From Chryseobacterium herbae (lineage in GTDB: Bacteria > Bacteroidota > Bacteroidia > Flavobacteriales > Weeksellaceae): a stretch of DNA of 64,000 nucleotides. The notes beneath the pieces were generated by a model, which worked only from the letters and a program-made list of their open reading frames with translations, did not search any database and was not told the origin of the DNA. This document shows positions 42,425 to 51,440 of the stretch, piece by piece (the first letter of the stretch is position 1; each line of letters starts with the position of its first letter). The stretch is taken from the NCBI RefSeq assembly GCF_025154075.1, contig NZ_JAOAMU010000007.1, positions 291,001 through 355,000 of the forward strand, read 5' to 3'. A program made the translations under genes and the position numbers.

Positions 42425-43000
42425 ATGAAAAATGTTTTCTTATGGCTGCTTTCCTGTGTGGCATTTTTACAGAGCTGTATCAATCAGAAAAGTGAAATTT
42501 CTCAAGCTAAAACCAAAGAACTTATGGGAAAAACAATATATGACTACAAAGTTGAAAGCCTTGATGGTAATGAGATCAACTTTGCCGATTTTAAAGGAAA
42601 AAAAATCCTGATTGTCAACACCGCATCAGAATGCGGATTTACGCCACAGTACGCAGATCTGGAGAAAGTGTATGAAGAATATAAAGACAAATTGGTCATT
42701 ATAGGATTTCCTGCCAATAATTTCGGAAGCCAGGAACCCGGAACCAATACGGAAATTGGAGCTTTCTGCGAGAAAAATTATGGCGTAACATTTCCATTGG
42801 CAGCAAAAGTTTCTGTAAAAGGAGATGATACAGCGCCTATTTTCAAGTACCTGACTGAGAAAGAATTAAACGGTGTGAAAAATACAACCATCCTGTGGAA
42901 TTTCACTAAATTCCTGATCGATGAAAACGGAAAACTGGTGGATACCTTCATCAGCACGACAAAACCTACTGACGAGGCTATTACAAAGTATCTGAAATAA
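42425..43000 (+). CDS. Glutathione peroxidase-family lipoprotein
   Basis: The 191-residue protein has a lipoprotein signal (VAFLQSCIN, Cys18). The peroxidatic cysteine is Cys70 in ASECGFT. The conserved Gln lies in NNFGSQEPG and the Trp-Asn in ILWNFTKFL. It would reduce peroxides with thioredoxin or another thiol at the cell envelope. Cys replaces Sec, as is usual in bacteria. A perfect 23-bp inverted repeat follows. Confidence 0.9.
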   Translation: MKNVFLWLLSCVAFLQSCINQKSEISQAKTKELMGKTIYDYKVESLDGNEINFADFKGKKILIVNTASECGFTPQYADLEKVYEEYKDKLVIIGFPANNFGSQEPGTNTEIGAFCEKNYGVTFPLAAKVSVKGDDTAPIFKYLTEKELNGVKNTTILWNFTKFLIDENGKLVDTFISTTKPTDEAITKYLK

Positions 43001-43017
43001 GATAAAAGCTTTATAAC

Positions 43018-43093
43018 GCTTCGACTCCGCTCAGCGTGACAGTTTCAAAAATACATTCAGTATTAGATTTGTCACGCTGAGCGGAGTCGAAGC
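43018..43093. repeat. Perfect 23-bp inverted repeat GCTTCGACTCCGCTCAGCG-type
   Basis: Arm 43018-43040 is the exact reverse complement of 43071-43093. The pair brackets 30 bases. Close copies exist at 39753-39829. It could form a strong hairpin or act as a transposon-like end; no transposase is present. Confidence 0.9.
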
Positions 43094-43115
43094 ATTTTGA
43101 TGTAATGGTCTACAC

Positions 43116-43601
43116 CTATTTCAGTTGGTCTTCTTTTTTGATTTTCTCATCCTGTTGTATGATCAGCCTATGTTCATCTGCCATTTTTTTATGGTCAGCC
43201 AATATTACCTGATCTTCTTTGATCATCTTATCATGATTGATCATCAATTGCGCTAAATCCAGTTTGCCTTCTTTATGCTTGTGCTCAAGTGCATCATGTT
43301 TTGCTATCATTTCTGAATGATTGAGGATAAGAGCTGCATGTTTTTTAAGGATGGCCTGATGAGCAGCTTCTGTTTTATTATGTTCACTTGTTGAGGGCTC
43401 TTTTAGTGTGCTGTGCGTCATATTAAATTCTTCATGCTCTTTTTCCATATCGTTGTGGGAATTTTCCAATAGACTGTGATCAGCTTCAAGCCTGGTATGT
43501 GCTGCGGATAATTCATTTTTTAATACGGCATTATCATTCTTACATGACCCCAAACTAAGCGCCACAGCTGCACCAGCAGCTGATAATAAATTTTTCATCA
43601 T
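43116..43601 (-). CDS. Coiled-coil lipoprotein
   Basis: The product starts MMKNLLSAAGAAVALSLGSCKND, a lipoprotein signal with Cys at about residue 20. The rest is a long repeated helical region, with many H/E/K heptad-like units such as NSHNDMEKEHEEFNMTHS and HDALEHKHKEGK. The repeated histidines are unusual. It is probably an outer-membrane-anchored coiled-coil. The start is ATG 43601, because the frame before it begins in the -7 box (43620-43627). It is monocistronic. Confidence 0.7.
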   Translation of the reverse strand: MMKNLLSAAGAAVALSLGSCKNDNAVLKNELSAAHTRLEADHSLLENSHNDMEKEHEEFNMTHSTLKEPSTSEHNKTEAAHQAILKKHAALILNHSEMIAKHDALEHKHKEGKLDLAQLMINHDKMIKEDQVILADHKKMADEHRLIIQQDEKIKKEDQLK

Positions 43602-43619
43602 TTTGTTTTTTAATTCGAA

Positions 43620-43627
43620 CAAATATA
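43620..43627 (-). promoter_or_regulatory. -7 promoter box of the coiled-coil lipoprotein gene
   Basis: On the minus strand TATATTTG matches TAnnTTTG and its TTG is the false start of the longest frame. The true ATG is 43601. Confidence 0.65.
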
Positions 43628-43780
43628 CAATATAAAAATAATGTATACTTATTTTGTAATAAAATGATGTATTTATTGATATTTTGTCTTTATTTCAAGT
43701 TAAAATAAAGATATTAAAGAAAAAAAAGCACAATTTAATAAGTATAAAGCATTTTTGTTAACCTGCTGCAATCATAACTT

Positions 43781-44440
43781 CTAATTCCCAACCTTTTTAT
43801 CCGCAAAGCAGAAAATATTTCCAAGTTTGATACTGGAATAGCCATTGCTTTTTATTTTGGAAGAATTGATCATCGCTTTGGCCAGAATATCCGTAGGTAA
43901 AGGCTTCTGACTTTCCAACAGTCCAAGTTTATTGGCAAATTTTATGATTCTGCTGCCCAGAACTTCTCCGGTTCTTCCGGAATCTTTTCTTTCCAGCATT
44001 CCGGGCTTAAAAATAGTAATCTTAGTAAAATGCAGCTGTTTAACCGCTTCTTCAAGTTCCCCTTTCATTTTGGAATAGAAAATTTTGGAGGTAGGATTGG
44101 CTCCATAGGCTGATACCAGGATATAATCTTCTACATCATTTTCTTTGGCTGCCTTGGCAAATTCATACTGATAACCAAAATCTACTATTCTTTGGGCTTC
44201 CTTGCTGCCAGCATCTTTCAGGGTGGTTCCGAGACATGAAAATACTACATCGCCTTTTACTTTGTCTTTCCACTCTTCGGGATGTTCAAAGTTGACTACA
44301 TGCACTTTCAGCTTGTCATTCTGAACATCTACAGGTTTTCTGACAAAAATATCGACTTCCTCAAATTCCTTATCGTTAAGCAGTTGCTTCACCAGATCTT
44401 TTCCTGTAGCGCCCGTAGCACCAATTACCAAAGCTTTCAT
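43781..44440 (-). CDS. NAD(P)-binding SDR-like protein
   Basis: The roughly 219-residue product starts MKALVIGATGATGKDLV, with the GATGATG Rossmann dinucleotide loop. Later stretches are VVFSCLGTTLKDAG, the YILVSAYGA Tyr motif and KITIFKPGML. This matches the extended/atypical SDR NAD(P)H-binding group (NmrA/HSCARG-like). The substrate or regulatory role is unknown. The start is moved from TTG 44506 to the internal ATG. Confidence 0.78.
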   Translation of the reverse strand: MKALVIGATGATGKDLVKQLLNDKEFEEVDIFVRKPVDVQNDKLKVHVVNFEHPEEWKDKVKGDVVFSCLGTTLKDAGSKEAQRIVDFGYQYEFAKAAKENDVEDYILVSAYGANPTSKIFYSKMKGELEEAVKQLHFTKITIFKPGMLERKDSGRTGEVLGSRIIKFANKLGLLESQKPLPTDILAKAMINSSKIKSNGYSSIKLGNIFCFADKKVGN

Positions 44441-44591
44441 AATAGTTGTGATTTGTATGGATAGTATTTTCTTTCTTAAATTTACTAAATTTGAAATTAA
44501 TATCAATACTCATAATCAATTATCATTTATAAAAGCAAAAGCTCACTCAGTATAACTATAACAGTATAAATTACTCATTACTCATAAAAAT

Positions 44592-44945
44592 ATGGATGCT
44601 AACGAAATTCTAGACTATTGTCTTGCGAAAAAAGGAGTTACTGAAACTTTTCCTTTTGATAATGAAACCCTTGTAATGAAAGTAGGGACGAAAATGTTTT
44701 TACTGATGGGACTGGAGAGACAGCCATTAGGAATTAATGTAAAGACCGATCCTGAATGGAGTGCAGAACTTCGCGAACAGCATCCGCAAATCACCGGCGC
44801 ATTTCACATGAACAAAACCCATTGGAATTCAGTACTGTTAGATGGTTTGAAAAGAGATCTGATCTTTAAAATGATCGATCAGTCCTATGAATTGGTATTT
44901 AATTCATTGACGAAAAAAGCGAGAGAAGAAATTGTAAATGCTTAG
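44592..44945 (+). CDS. MmcQ/YjbR-family protein
   Basis: The 117-residue protein has ILDYCLAKKGVTETFPFD, VGTKMFLLMGLE and ITGAFHMNKTHWNSVLLDG. This is the pattern of the MmcQ/YjbR fold, a cyt-c-like or DNA-binding family. It overlaps by four bases the 3' end of the minus-strand ribF gene, so the two are convergent. Confidence 0.85.
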   Translation: MDANEILDYCLAKKGVTETFPFDNETLVMKVGTKMFLLMGLERQPLGINVKTDPEWSAELREQHPQITGAFHMNKTHWNSVLLDGLKRDLIFKMIDQSYELVFNSLTKKAREEIVNA

Positions 44946-45862
44946 AATTGAAACTCCTGGGTAAGTTTTTTATCCTCATCCAGTCTCTCGATCAGTTTTT
45001 CAAGACCCTCAAATTTGATTTCATCATGAAGAAAATCCCTGAATCTCACTGTGATTCTTTCATCATAAATATCTCCTTCAAAATCAAGGATATAAACTTC
45101 TACGGTTAATTTTTCACCGTTGACAGTAGGATTGGTCCCAATGCTCAACATTCCTTTGTATTGCTGGCCTTTTACCTCTGTTTCTACGATATAGGCTCCT
45201 TTCTTAGGAAGAAGTTTAATAGATTCTGTATCAATATTGGCAGTAGGATAACCGATGGTTCTTCCGATCTTTTTCCCGTGAACTACCGTTCCGGAGACAG
45301 AGTAGGTGTAGCCAAGCATTTCATTGGCTGCTTTAATATTGCCTGTCAGAAGGGCATTACGTACTTTGGTTGAGCTGATATTATTTTCGTGGATATTGAT
45401 GGCTTCCATCTGTTCTACGTCGAAGTCCAGTTCTTTGGACAGTTTTTGGAGAAGTTCGAAATTCCCGCTTTTATTTTTTCCGAATGAATGGTCATAGCCT
45501 ATAATAAGGTATTTTACATTCAGTTTATCAATCAGGATCTGGCGTACAAATTCTTCTCCGGTAAGGTTTCTGAACTCATCATCAAATTCTTTCAGAAATA
45601 AATGATCGATGTTGTATTTTTCGATCAGTTCTTTCTTTTCATCTACTGTATTGAGAAGCTTCAGATCTTCATTCGGGTTAAAAACAAATCGCGGATGTGG
45701 CCAAAAAGTAAGGATAGCTGTCTCCAGATTATTCTCTGTACCTACTTTTATTAGTTCATCGATAATACTTTTGTGCCCGAGATGCACTCCGTCAAACATT
45801 CCTAAAGACAGTGCTAAAGGCTTTTGAGAGGAATAATCTTTAAAATTCTTGAAAACTTTCAA
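44942..45862 (-). CDS. ribF: Bifunctional riboflavin kinase/FAD synthetase
   Basis: The roughly 306-residue enzyme has the FAD-synthetase motif LGMFDGVHLGHKSII and GYDHSFGKNKSG. The C-terminal kinase domain has GYPTANI and EVYILDFEGDIYDE. It makes FMN and FAD. The start is TTG 45862, giving MKVFKNF, because the -7 box TATATTTG lies at 45881-45888. Earlier frames cross the promoter. No FMN riboswitch is visible. Confidence 0.93.
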   Translation of the reverse strand: MKVFKNFKDYSSQKPLALSLGMFDGVHLGHKSIIDELIKVGTENNLETAILTFWPHPRFVFNPNEDLKLLNTVDEKKELIEKYNIDHLFLKEFDDEFRNLTGEEFVRQILIDKLNVKYLIIGYDHSFGKNKSGNFELLQKLSKELDFDVEQMEAINIHENNISSTKVRNALLTGNIKAANEMLGYTYSVSGTVVHGKKIGRTIGYPTANIDTESIKLLPKKGAYIVETEVKGQQYKGMLSIGTNPTVNGEKLTVEVYILDFEGDIYDERITVRFRDFLHDEIKFEGLEKLIERLDEDKKLTQEFQF

Positions 45863-45880
45863 AACGGAAAAATTTGACTG

Positions 45881-45888
45881 CAAATATA
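45881..45888 (-). promoter_or_regulatory. -7 promoter box of ribF
   Basis: On the minus strand TATATTTG matches TAnnTTTG and places the start at TTG 45862. Confidence 0.65.
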
Positions 45889-46036
45889 AAGATAATGTAG
45901 CAATGTACCAATTTACCAGTGTATCAATATTTTCAGTAAAGAACATTGTTATACTGCTAAACTGTTAGATTGATAAATTAATAAAAAGTATGATAAAAAT
46001 CTTTTTTTTACCAATTGTGGGTTTATCAAGAATCAT

Positions 46037-46044
46037 TATATTTG
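46037..46044 (+). promoter_or_regulatory. -7 promoter box of atpD
   Basis: TATATTTG matches TAnnTTTG and lies 20 bases before the ATG at 46065. It lies inside the longest reading frame and rules out the earlier start. Confidence 0.7.
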
Positions 46045-46064
46045 CACCAAGAAAAAATTTAGCA

Positions 46065-47573
46065 ATGGCAAACCAAATTAAAGGTAAAATTTCTCAAATT
46101 ATTGGTCCGGTAATCGACGTAGTATTTACAGACGTGGAAGTAATTCCAAGTATTTATGATGCGTTGGAAATTATCAAAACAAACGGTGAAAAAGTAGTCT
46201 TAGAAGTAGAGCAACATATTGGTGAAGATACGGTAAGATGTATCGCAATGGATGCTACAGACGGTCTTCAGAGAGGGCAGGAAGTAATTGGATACGGAAA
46301 TCCTATTACAATGCCAATCGGTGATGCTGTAAACGGAAGACTATTCAACGTTGTTGGGGATGCTATCGATGGACTTCAAAATATATCTAAGGAAGGTGGT
46401 CTGCCTATTCACAGACCAGCTCCAAAATTTGATCAACTTTCAACTTCTGCAGAAGTTTTATTCACAGGTATTAAAGTAATCGACTTAGTTGAGCCTTACG
46501 CAAAAGGGGGTAAAATTGGTTTGTTCGGTGGTGCCGGTGTAGGTAAAACAGTATTGATCCAGGAGTTGATTAACAATATTGCAAAAGGACACGGAGGTCT
46601 TTCAGTTTTCGCCGGAGTAGGTGAAAGAACGAGAGAAGGAAATGACCTTTTGAGAGAGATGTTGGAATCAGGTATTATTAAATACGGTGATGATTTCATG
46701 CACTCTATGGAAAACGGAGGTTGGGATCTTTCAAAAGTAGACATGGAAGCTATGAAAGAATCTAAAGCTGCATTCGTTTTCGGACAGATGAACGAGCCAC
46801 CAGGAGCAAGAGCTAGAGTAGCACTTTCTGGTCTTACATTAGCTGAGTACTACAGAGACGGTGGTGAAAGCGGACAAGGTAGAGACGTACTTTTCTTCGT
46901 AGACAACATCTTCCGTTTTACACAGGCTGGTTCTGAGGTATCTGCACTTCTTGGTCGTATGCCATCTGCGGTAGGTTACCAACCAACACTTGCTTCTGAG
47001 ATGGGAGCGATGCAGGAAAGAATTACTTCAACTAAAAACGGTTCAATTACTTCAGTACAGGCGGTTTACGTACCTGCGGATGACTTAACTGACCCGGCTC
47101 CTGCAACAACGTTTGCTCACTTGGATGCAACTACAGTACTAGACAGAAAAATTGCTTCATTAGGTATTTATCCAGCTGTGGATCCATTGGCTTCTACGTC
47201 AAGAATCCTTGCTCCGGAAATTATCGGTGCAGAGCATTATGACTGTGCTCAGAGAGTGAAAGAAATTCTTCAGAGATATAAAGCACTTCAGGATATCATC
47301 GCGATTCTTGGGATGGAAGAACTTTCAGAAGAAGATAAGTCTGTAGTTTACCGTGCTAGAAAAGTTCAGAGATTCTTATCTCAGCCTTTCCACGTAGCTG
47401 AACAGTTTACAGGTATTCCAGGATCATTGGTAGATATCAAAGATACAATCAAAGGATTTACAATGATTATGGATGGTGAATTAGACCATTTACCGGAAGC
47501 TGCTTTCAACTTGAAAGGAACTATCGAAGAAGCTATCGAAGCGGGACAAAAAATGTTAGCTGAAAACGCGTAA
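46065..47573 (+). CDS. atpD: ATP synthase F1 subunit beta
   Basis: The 502-residue protein has the Walker A motif GGAGVGKT (residues 155-162). The catalytic stretch GERTREGNDL follows, with PPGARARVALSGLT, the ELSEEDKSVVYRARK DELSEED-like lever and a C-terminal helix domain. It is the catalytic subunit of the F1F0 synthase. As in other Bacteroidetes, atpD-atpC is separated from atpBEFHAG, which is not in this window. The start is ATG 46065. Confidence 0.96.
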   Translation: MANQIKGKISQIIGPVIDVVFTDVEVIPSIYDALEIIKTNGEKVVLEVEQHIGEDTVRCIAMDATDGLQRGQEVIGYGNPITMPIGDAVNGRLFNVVGDAIDGLQNISKEGGLPIHRPAPKFDQLSTSAEVLFTGIKVIDLVEPYAKGGKIGLFGGAGVGKTVLIQELINNIAKGHGGLSVFAGVGERTREGNDLLREMLESGIIKYGDDFMHSMENGGWDLSKVDMEAMKESKAAFVFGQMNEPPGARARVALSGLTLAEYYRDGGESGQGRDVLFFVDNIFRFTQAGSEVSALLGRMPSAVGYQPTLASEMGAMQERITSTKNGSITSVQAVYVPADDLTDPAPATTFAHLDATTVLDRKIASLGIYPAVDPLASTSRILAPEIIGAEHYDCAQRVKEILQRYKALQDIIAILGMEELSEEDKSVVYRARKVQRFLSQPFHVAEQFTGIPGSLVDIKDTIKGFTMIMDGELDHLPEAAFNLKGTIEEAIEAGQKMLAENA

Positions 47574-47669
47574 TAAATTAGACATAAGATTTTTAGACCT
47601 GAGATGAGAGACATTATTTGTCAAAAATCTTTTAATCTTCAATCTTTTAATCTTTTAATCTAAATTAAA

Positions 47670-47951
47670 ATGAATATAAAAATTTTAACACCAGAGTACG
47701 TAGTTTTTGAAGGAGAAGTAGAATCAGTATTATTGCCTGGAAAGAATGGTGAATTTCACATCATGACCAACCACGCAGGAATTGTTTCTTCTTTGATCGG
47801 GGGGAAGGTGAAGCTTTTTACCAATTCTGTTGGAGAAGCTTATGCTAAAAACCTTACTAAGGAAAATGATAAAGAGTCAGTTTTCTCTTATCCTATCAAA
47901 AGCGGTGTTGTAGAATTTAATCATAATAAAGGAATCATCCTTTGTGAATAA
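47670..47951 (+). CDS. atpC: ATP synthase F1 subunit epsilon
   Basis: The 93-residue protein has the beta-sandwich epsilon fold: NIKILTPEYVVFEGEVESVLLPGKNGEFHIMTNHAGIVSSLIGG. The C-terminal helical hairpin of longer epsilon subunits is absent, so it is the short form usual in this phylum. It follows atpD by 96 bases and is probably cotranscribed. It inhibits or regulates F1. Confidence 0.93.
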   Translation: MNIKILTPEYVVFEGEVESVLLPGKNGEFHIMTNHAGIVSSLIGGKVKLFTNSVGEAYAKNLTKENDKESVFSYPIKSGVVEFNHNKGIILCE

Positions 47952-48028
47952 TTAAATGAAAAGCTAAATATATTTTCAAGAAAGTGTAACTTTGGTTACA
48001 CTTTTTTTATGTGTAAAAGTCTGATTTT

Positions 48029-48850
48029 ATGAAGAAAAGTACAATCATATTCTTTACCATTCTGGGGATTTTATCCAACGCCCAGAATTTCAAAACCAAA
48101 AGAGGTATTGTAAGCCTGGACGGAATTCATGTCGCCAAGATCGCAAACAAATCCGATACGTATACCTTTATGGACCTCAATGAAACCCCGATGTATACCA
48201 TCGAGTTCATTGATAAAAGTGTAGTAGATTCTGTGAGAGATAGTTATATTAAACTGAACAGGGTTTACAACAGGGATAAGGTTATAGAGCTGGATTATAT
48301 TTCTCCGTCTGCATTCTCGGGGGAAGAGAAATCAGCGGTTTATACTTCGATCAAAGGCTTGAAAATCATCGATAATAAAGGGATTAATATAAAGAATTTA
48401 GACGAAATCTTTACAAATGTTCCCAAAAGAAAGCTTGATTCTAAGACAAAAGACGCTTATACCACCAGAAGTAAAATCGATAAAATGAATATCGAGGTCA
48501 ATAAAGTGGGCGAGATCCTGTCTAATGGCGTTCCCGTAGGATATTTCACTAATCTTCCTGTAAGTTTTGGTTCAGAAGATACGATTTCTGAAAAGACACT
48601 TGTAGATATTGAGATTTATGATGCTAAAAGCAAATTAATCGGAAGATATATCACCACTACAAAACAACTGAAAACAGCAGGAGGAAAGAGCTTTACGCTT
48701 TACAGAGAAATGTCCGGAAGAGCATCCATTTTAAAATATCCCACGTATAAGGCTATTGCAGAACGGATAGCTATGATGGATCCTAATTTTATTAAGGTTC
48801 AGGAAAAAGTGACCGTAGGTCCTGTTCAGAAAGAGAGTGGTGAGAAATAA
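48029..48850 (+). CDS. Exported protein, unknown function
   Basis: The 273-residue product has a signal peptide (IIFFTILGILSNAQ). The body has stretches such as DTYTFMDLNETPMYTIEFIDKS and a long basic C-terminal region (ILKYPTYKAIAERIAMMDPN). No family is recognised. A probable periplasmic or outer-membrane location. An inverted repeat and terminator follow. Confidence 0.6.
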   Translation: MKKSTIIFFTILGILSNAQNFKTKRGIVSLDGIHVAKIANKSDTYTFMDLNETPMYTIEFIDKSVVDSVRDSYIKLNRVYNRDKVIELDYISPSAFSGEEKSAVYTSIKGLKIIDNKGINIKNLDEIFTNVPKRKLDSKTKDAYTTRSKIDKMNIEVNKVGEILSNGVPVGYFTNLPVSFGSEDTISEKTLVDIEIYDAKSKLIGRYITTTKQLKTAGGKSFTLYREMSGRASILKYPTYKAIAERIAMMDPNFIKVQEKVTVGPVQKESGEK

Positions 48851-48887
48851 AAATTGAAATAACTATCCCGAATCTACTGGAAATAAA

Positions 48888-49001
48888 ATTTGAACCATTA
48901 AGAAAAATGAAGTTTTTAAGAATATTAAGGTGAGCTTTTTAAAATCTTCAGATTTTATCTTAATTATTCTTACCTCCTTTAATGATCTTAATGGTTCAAA
49001 T
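48888..49001. repeat. Perfect 16-bp inverted repeat with nested pairing
   Basis: ATTTGAACCATTAAGA (48888-48903) is the exact reverse complement of TCTTAATGGTTCAAAT (48986-49001). The sequence between also pairs in part, so a 114-base hairpin could form. Confidence 0.8.
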
Positions 49002-49013
49002 CTGATAATTCAT

Positions 49014-49048
49014 AAAAATCCCGGAAAATTCATTTTCCGGGATTTATT
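49014..49048. terminator. Bidirectional terminator
   Basis: AAATCCCGGAAAAT and ATTTTCCGGGATTT pair around TC with A/T runs on both sides, between convergent genes. Confidence 0.85.
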
Positions 49049-49059
49049 TTGTTCAAAAA

Positions 49060-51249
49060 TTAGAGACTCAAAATGACACCATTTTCCTTAAGCTGCTGCA
49101 TCGGTTTTGAAAACCAAAACAGTTCAAAATCTTCGAAATTTTCTTCAAACTGATTCTTAAGTTGTTGAGCTGTAACTTTTTTCGGATTTTCTATAGAATT
49201 TTCTTCCAGAACTTTCATCAGCCATTCGGCCTTATCCTGCTCCAGATCGATCTTTACAATATTCGTTTTTAAGTGGAATGTAAGAAGCGTATATGGCCCG
49301 GAGTACTTCTTTTTATTTTTTATTCGATTCTCAGCGATTACATTTTTGGTTAAAAATACCACTTTTGAGTTGCCTTTAAAGCCAAATTGGTTTTCATCCA
49401 AAAGACAGTCGTGAATATGATCAGGATGAACCTGTGTTCTTGGAATTTTAAAATCAAACCAATCCTGAAGTGGAAATTCAAAATTGATTCCGTGCATGTA
49501 ATTGAACAAAGACTTTTTCAGGCCGAAACTGAATTTATTGTGATCAACTCCGGTTTTGTCTTTAAAATCAATATCGTTGTTCGCAAACAGAATTTCTTCC
49601 TTTATAGGAGTCACTCCAAATTTCTCAGGATTAATTCCGACAGGCGAGTGGGCAGTCATGGCAAACTGATGCCAGAATCCACTTTGCAGAATTCCCATTT
49701 CAAACATCTGTCTTACCATTTCCAAAGAATCCACGGTTTCCTGAACTGTCTGGGTCGGGTAGCCATACATCAGATAAGCATGAACCATGATTCCGGCCTC
49801 GGTGAGATTTCTTGTTACCCGGGCAACCTGTTCTACTGAAACTCCTTTATCAATTAATTGCAACAATCGATCACTGGCCACTTCAAGTCCTCCCGAAACC
49901 GCAACACATCCTGAAATTTTCAATAGGTAGCATAAATCGCGGCTAAAACTTTTTTCAAAACGGATATTGGTCCACCAGGTAACAACCAGATTTCTCCTTA
50001 GAATTTCCAGGGCTACTTCGCGCATCAATGCCGGGGGCGCTGCTTCATCTACAAAATGGAATCCGGTTTCACCCGTTGTTTTGATGAGTTCCTCCATTCT
50101 GTCGACCAGAATTTTCGCTGAAATTGGTTCGTAGATTTTAATGTAGTCTAAAGAAATATCACAGAATGTACATTTCCCCCAGTAGCAGCCATGGGCCATC
50201 GTCAGCTTGTTCCATCGTCCGTCGCTCCACAAACTGTGCATCGGATTGGCAATTTCTATCACCGAAATATATCGATCCAACTGTAAATCCGTATAATCCG
50301 GAGTTCCGATATCTGCCTGCTTATAATCGTGTCTTTTGGAATTGTTTTTATAGGTAACCTTTTGGTTTTCAATTAAAAATGTTCTTTTATACTCAGCTTC
50401 TTCTGAAGGATGTAAGACATTGCTGCAGAGAAGTTCAAGAGGAAGTTCACCGTCATCAAGTGTGATAAAATCGAAAAATTCGAAAACCCTTTGGTCTTTT
50501 ACTTCCCTCAATTCCGTATTGGGAAAACCTCCGCCCATCGCAGTTTTGATGTGAGGATAATGTTTTTTAATGAACTGTGCACACCTGAAACCTGCATATA
50601 AATTTCCCGGAAAAGGAATTGAAAAACACACCAATTTGGGTTGAACCAATTCTAATTTTTCCTGAAGAATCTTTAATGTGAAATAATCAATAAATGTCTG
50701 ATCTCCTGATAGTTTTAAATATAATTCATCAAAAGAATTCGCACTTTTTCCAAGACGTTCCGCGTACCTGCTGAATCCGAAATCTGCATCAATATTCTCA
50801 ATAATATAATCCGAAATATCCTCCAGATACAGAGTGGCAAGGTGCTTGGCTTTATCCTGAAGTCCCATATTTCCAAATGCAAAATCCATGTCGTCCAACT
50901 GATTGAAGCGGGAAGCCTCAGGAAGGAAATTCATGCTGCAAATCTGTCTGGCCAGTGTAGGATTTTTACCTTGTAGAAAATGAATGACCTGATCTATCGT
51001 TTTCAGATATTCTTCGCGAAGTGCATATATTCTCTGTGAATTTTCTGAGATCTCCTGAAGATCGATTTCTGTATTGAAAATTTTCTCAATTCCGTTTCTT
51101 GAAAATAATTCCAAAATAACATCCAGTCCCAGATCAGTCTGATAGCTGGAAATATCTTTGGTATTCAGAAAGCCTTTTATGTAAGCTGTTGCAGGATAAG
51201 GTGTATTGAGCTGGGTAAAAGGCGGAGTGATGAGAAGCAAATCTTTCAA
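49060..51249 (-). CDS. B12-binding radical SAM protein
   Basis: The roughly 729-residue protein has an N-terminal B12-binding-like domain (ITPPFTQLNTPYPAT; FSIPFPGNLYAGFRCA; MGGGFPNTELRE). The radical SAM cluster is Cys355, Cys360 and Cys363 in HGCYWGKCTFCD, a CX4CX2C spacing, one longer than the usual CX3CX2C. The TIM-barrel core includes FVDEAAPPALMREVAL and SGGLEVASDRLLQLIDKG. B12-type radical SAM enzymes methylate or rearrange unreactive substrates. The target is unknown. The start is TTG 51249, because the longest frame begins in the -7 box at 51262-51269. Confidence 0.85.
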   Translation of the reverse strand: MKDLLLITPPFTQLNTPYPATAYIKGFLNTKDISSYQTDLGLDVILELFSRNGIEKIFNTEIDLQEISENSQRIYALREEYLKTIDQVIHFLQGKNPTLARQICSMNFLPEASRFNQLDDMDFAFGNMGLQDKAKHLATLYLEDISDYIIENIDADFGFSRYAERLGKSANSFDELYLKLSGDQTFIDYFTLKILQEKLELVQPKLVCFSIPFPGNLYAGFRCAQFIKKHYPHIKTAMGGGFPNTELREVKDQRVFEFFDFITLDDGELPLELLCSNVLHPSEEAEYKRTFLIENQKVTYKNNSKRHDYKQADIGTPDYTDLQLDRYISVIEIANPMHSLWSDGRWNKLTMAHGCYWGKCTFCDISLDYIKIYEPISAKILVDRMEELIKTTGETGFHFVDEAAPPALMREVALEILRRNLVVTWWTNIRFEKSFSRDLCYLLKISGCVAVSGGLEVASDRLLQLIDKGVSVEQVARVTRNLTEAGIMVHAYLMYGYPTQTVQETVDSLEMVRQMFEMGILQSGFWHQFAMTAHSPVGINPEKFGVTPIKEEILFANNDIDFKDKTGVDHNKFSFGLKKSLFNYMHGINFEFPLQDWFDFKIPRTQVHPDHIHDCLLDENQFGFKGNSKVVFLTKNVIAENRIKNKKKYSGPYTLLTFHLKTNIVKIDLEQDKAEWLMKVLEENSIENPKKVTAQQLKNQFEENFEDFELFWFSKPMQQLKENGVILSL

Positions 51250-51261
51250 CAGGAAATTTTT

Positions 51262-51269
51262 CAAATTTA
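51262..51269 (-). promoter_or_regulatory. -7 promoter box of the radical SAM gene
   Basis: On the minus strand TAAATTTG matches TAnnTTTG, 12 bases before the TTG start. Confidence 0.6.
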
Positions 51270-51440
51270 TTTACATTCAATCGAAGTTTAAAATGTTGTA
51301 TAACAGTATTTTAATGATATTGTTACAGTTCGTATCTTTCCTCAGATTGCGAATGCAAAGATAGGCAATTTGTAAGGTATGCTGCAAGTGACATTATTGA
51401 ATAATATAGCTATTGATAGGTTGTAAAATTTGGCCTGTAT

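Noticed and set aside
49387..49839. A 150-codon frame antisense to the radical SAM gene
   Set aside because: It overlaps conserved codons of the true gene and lacks a signal of its own.
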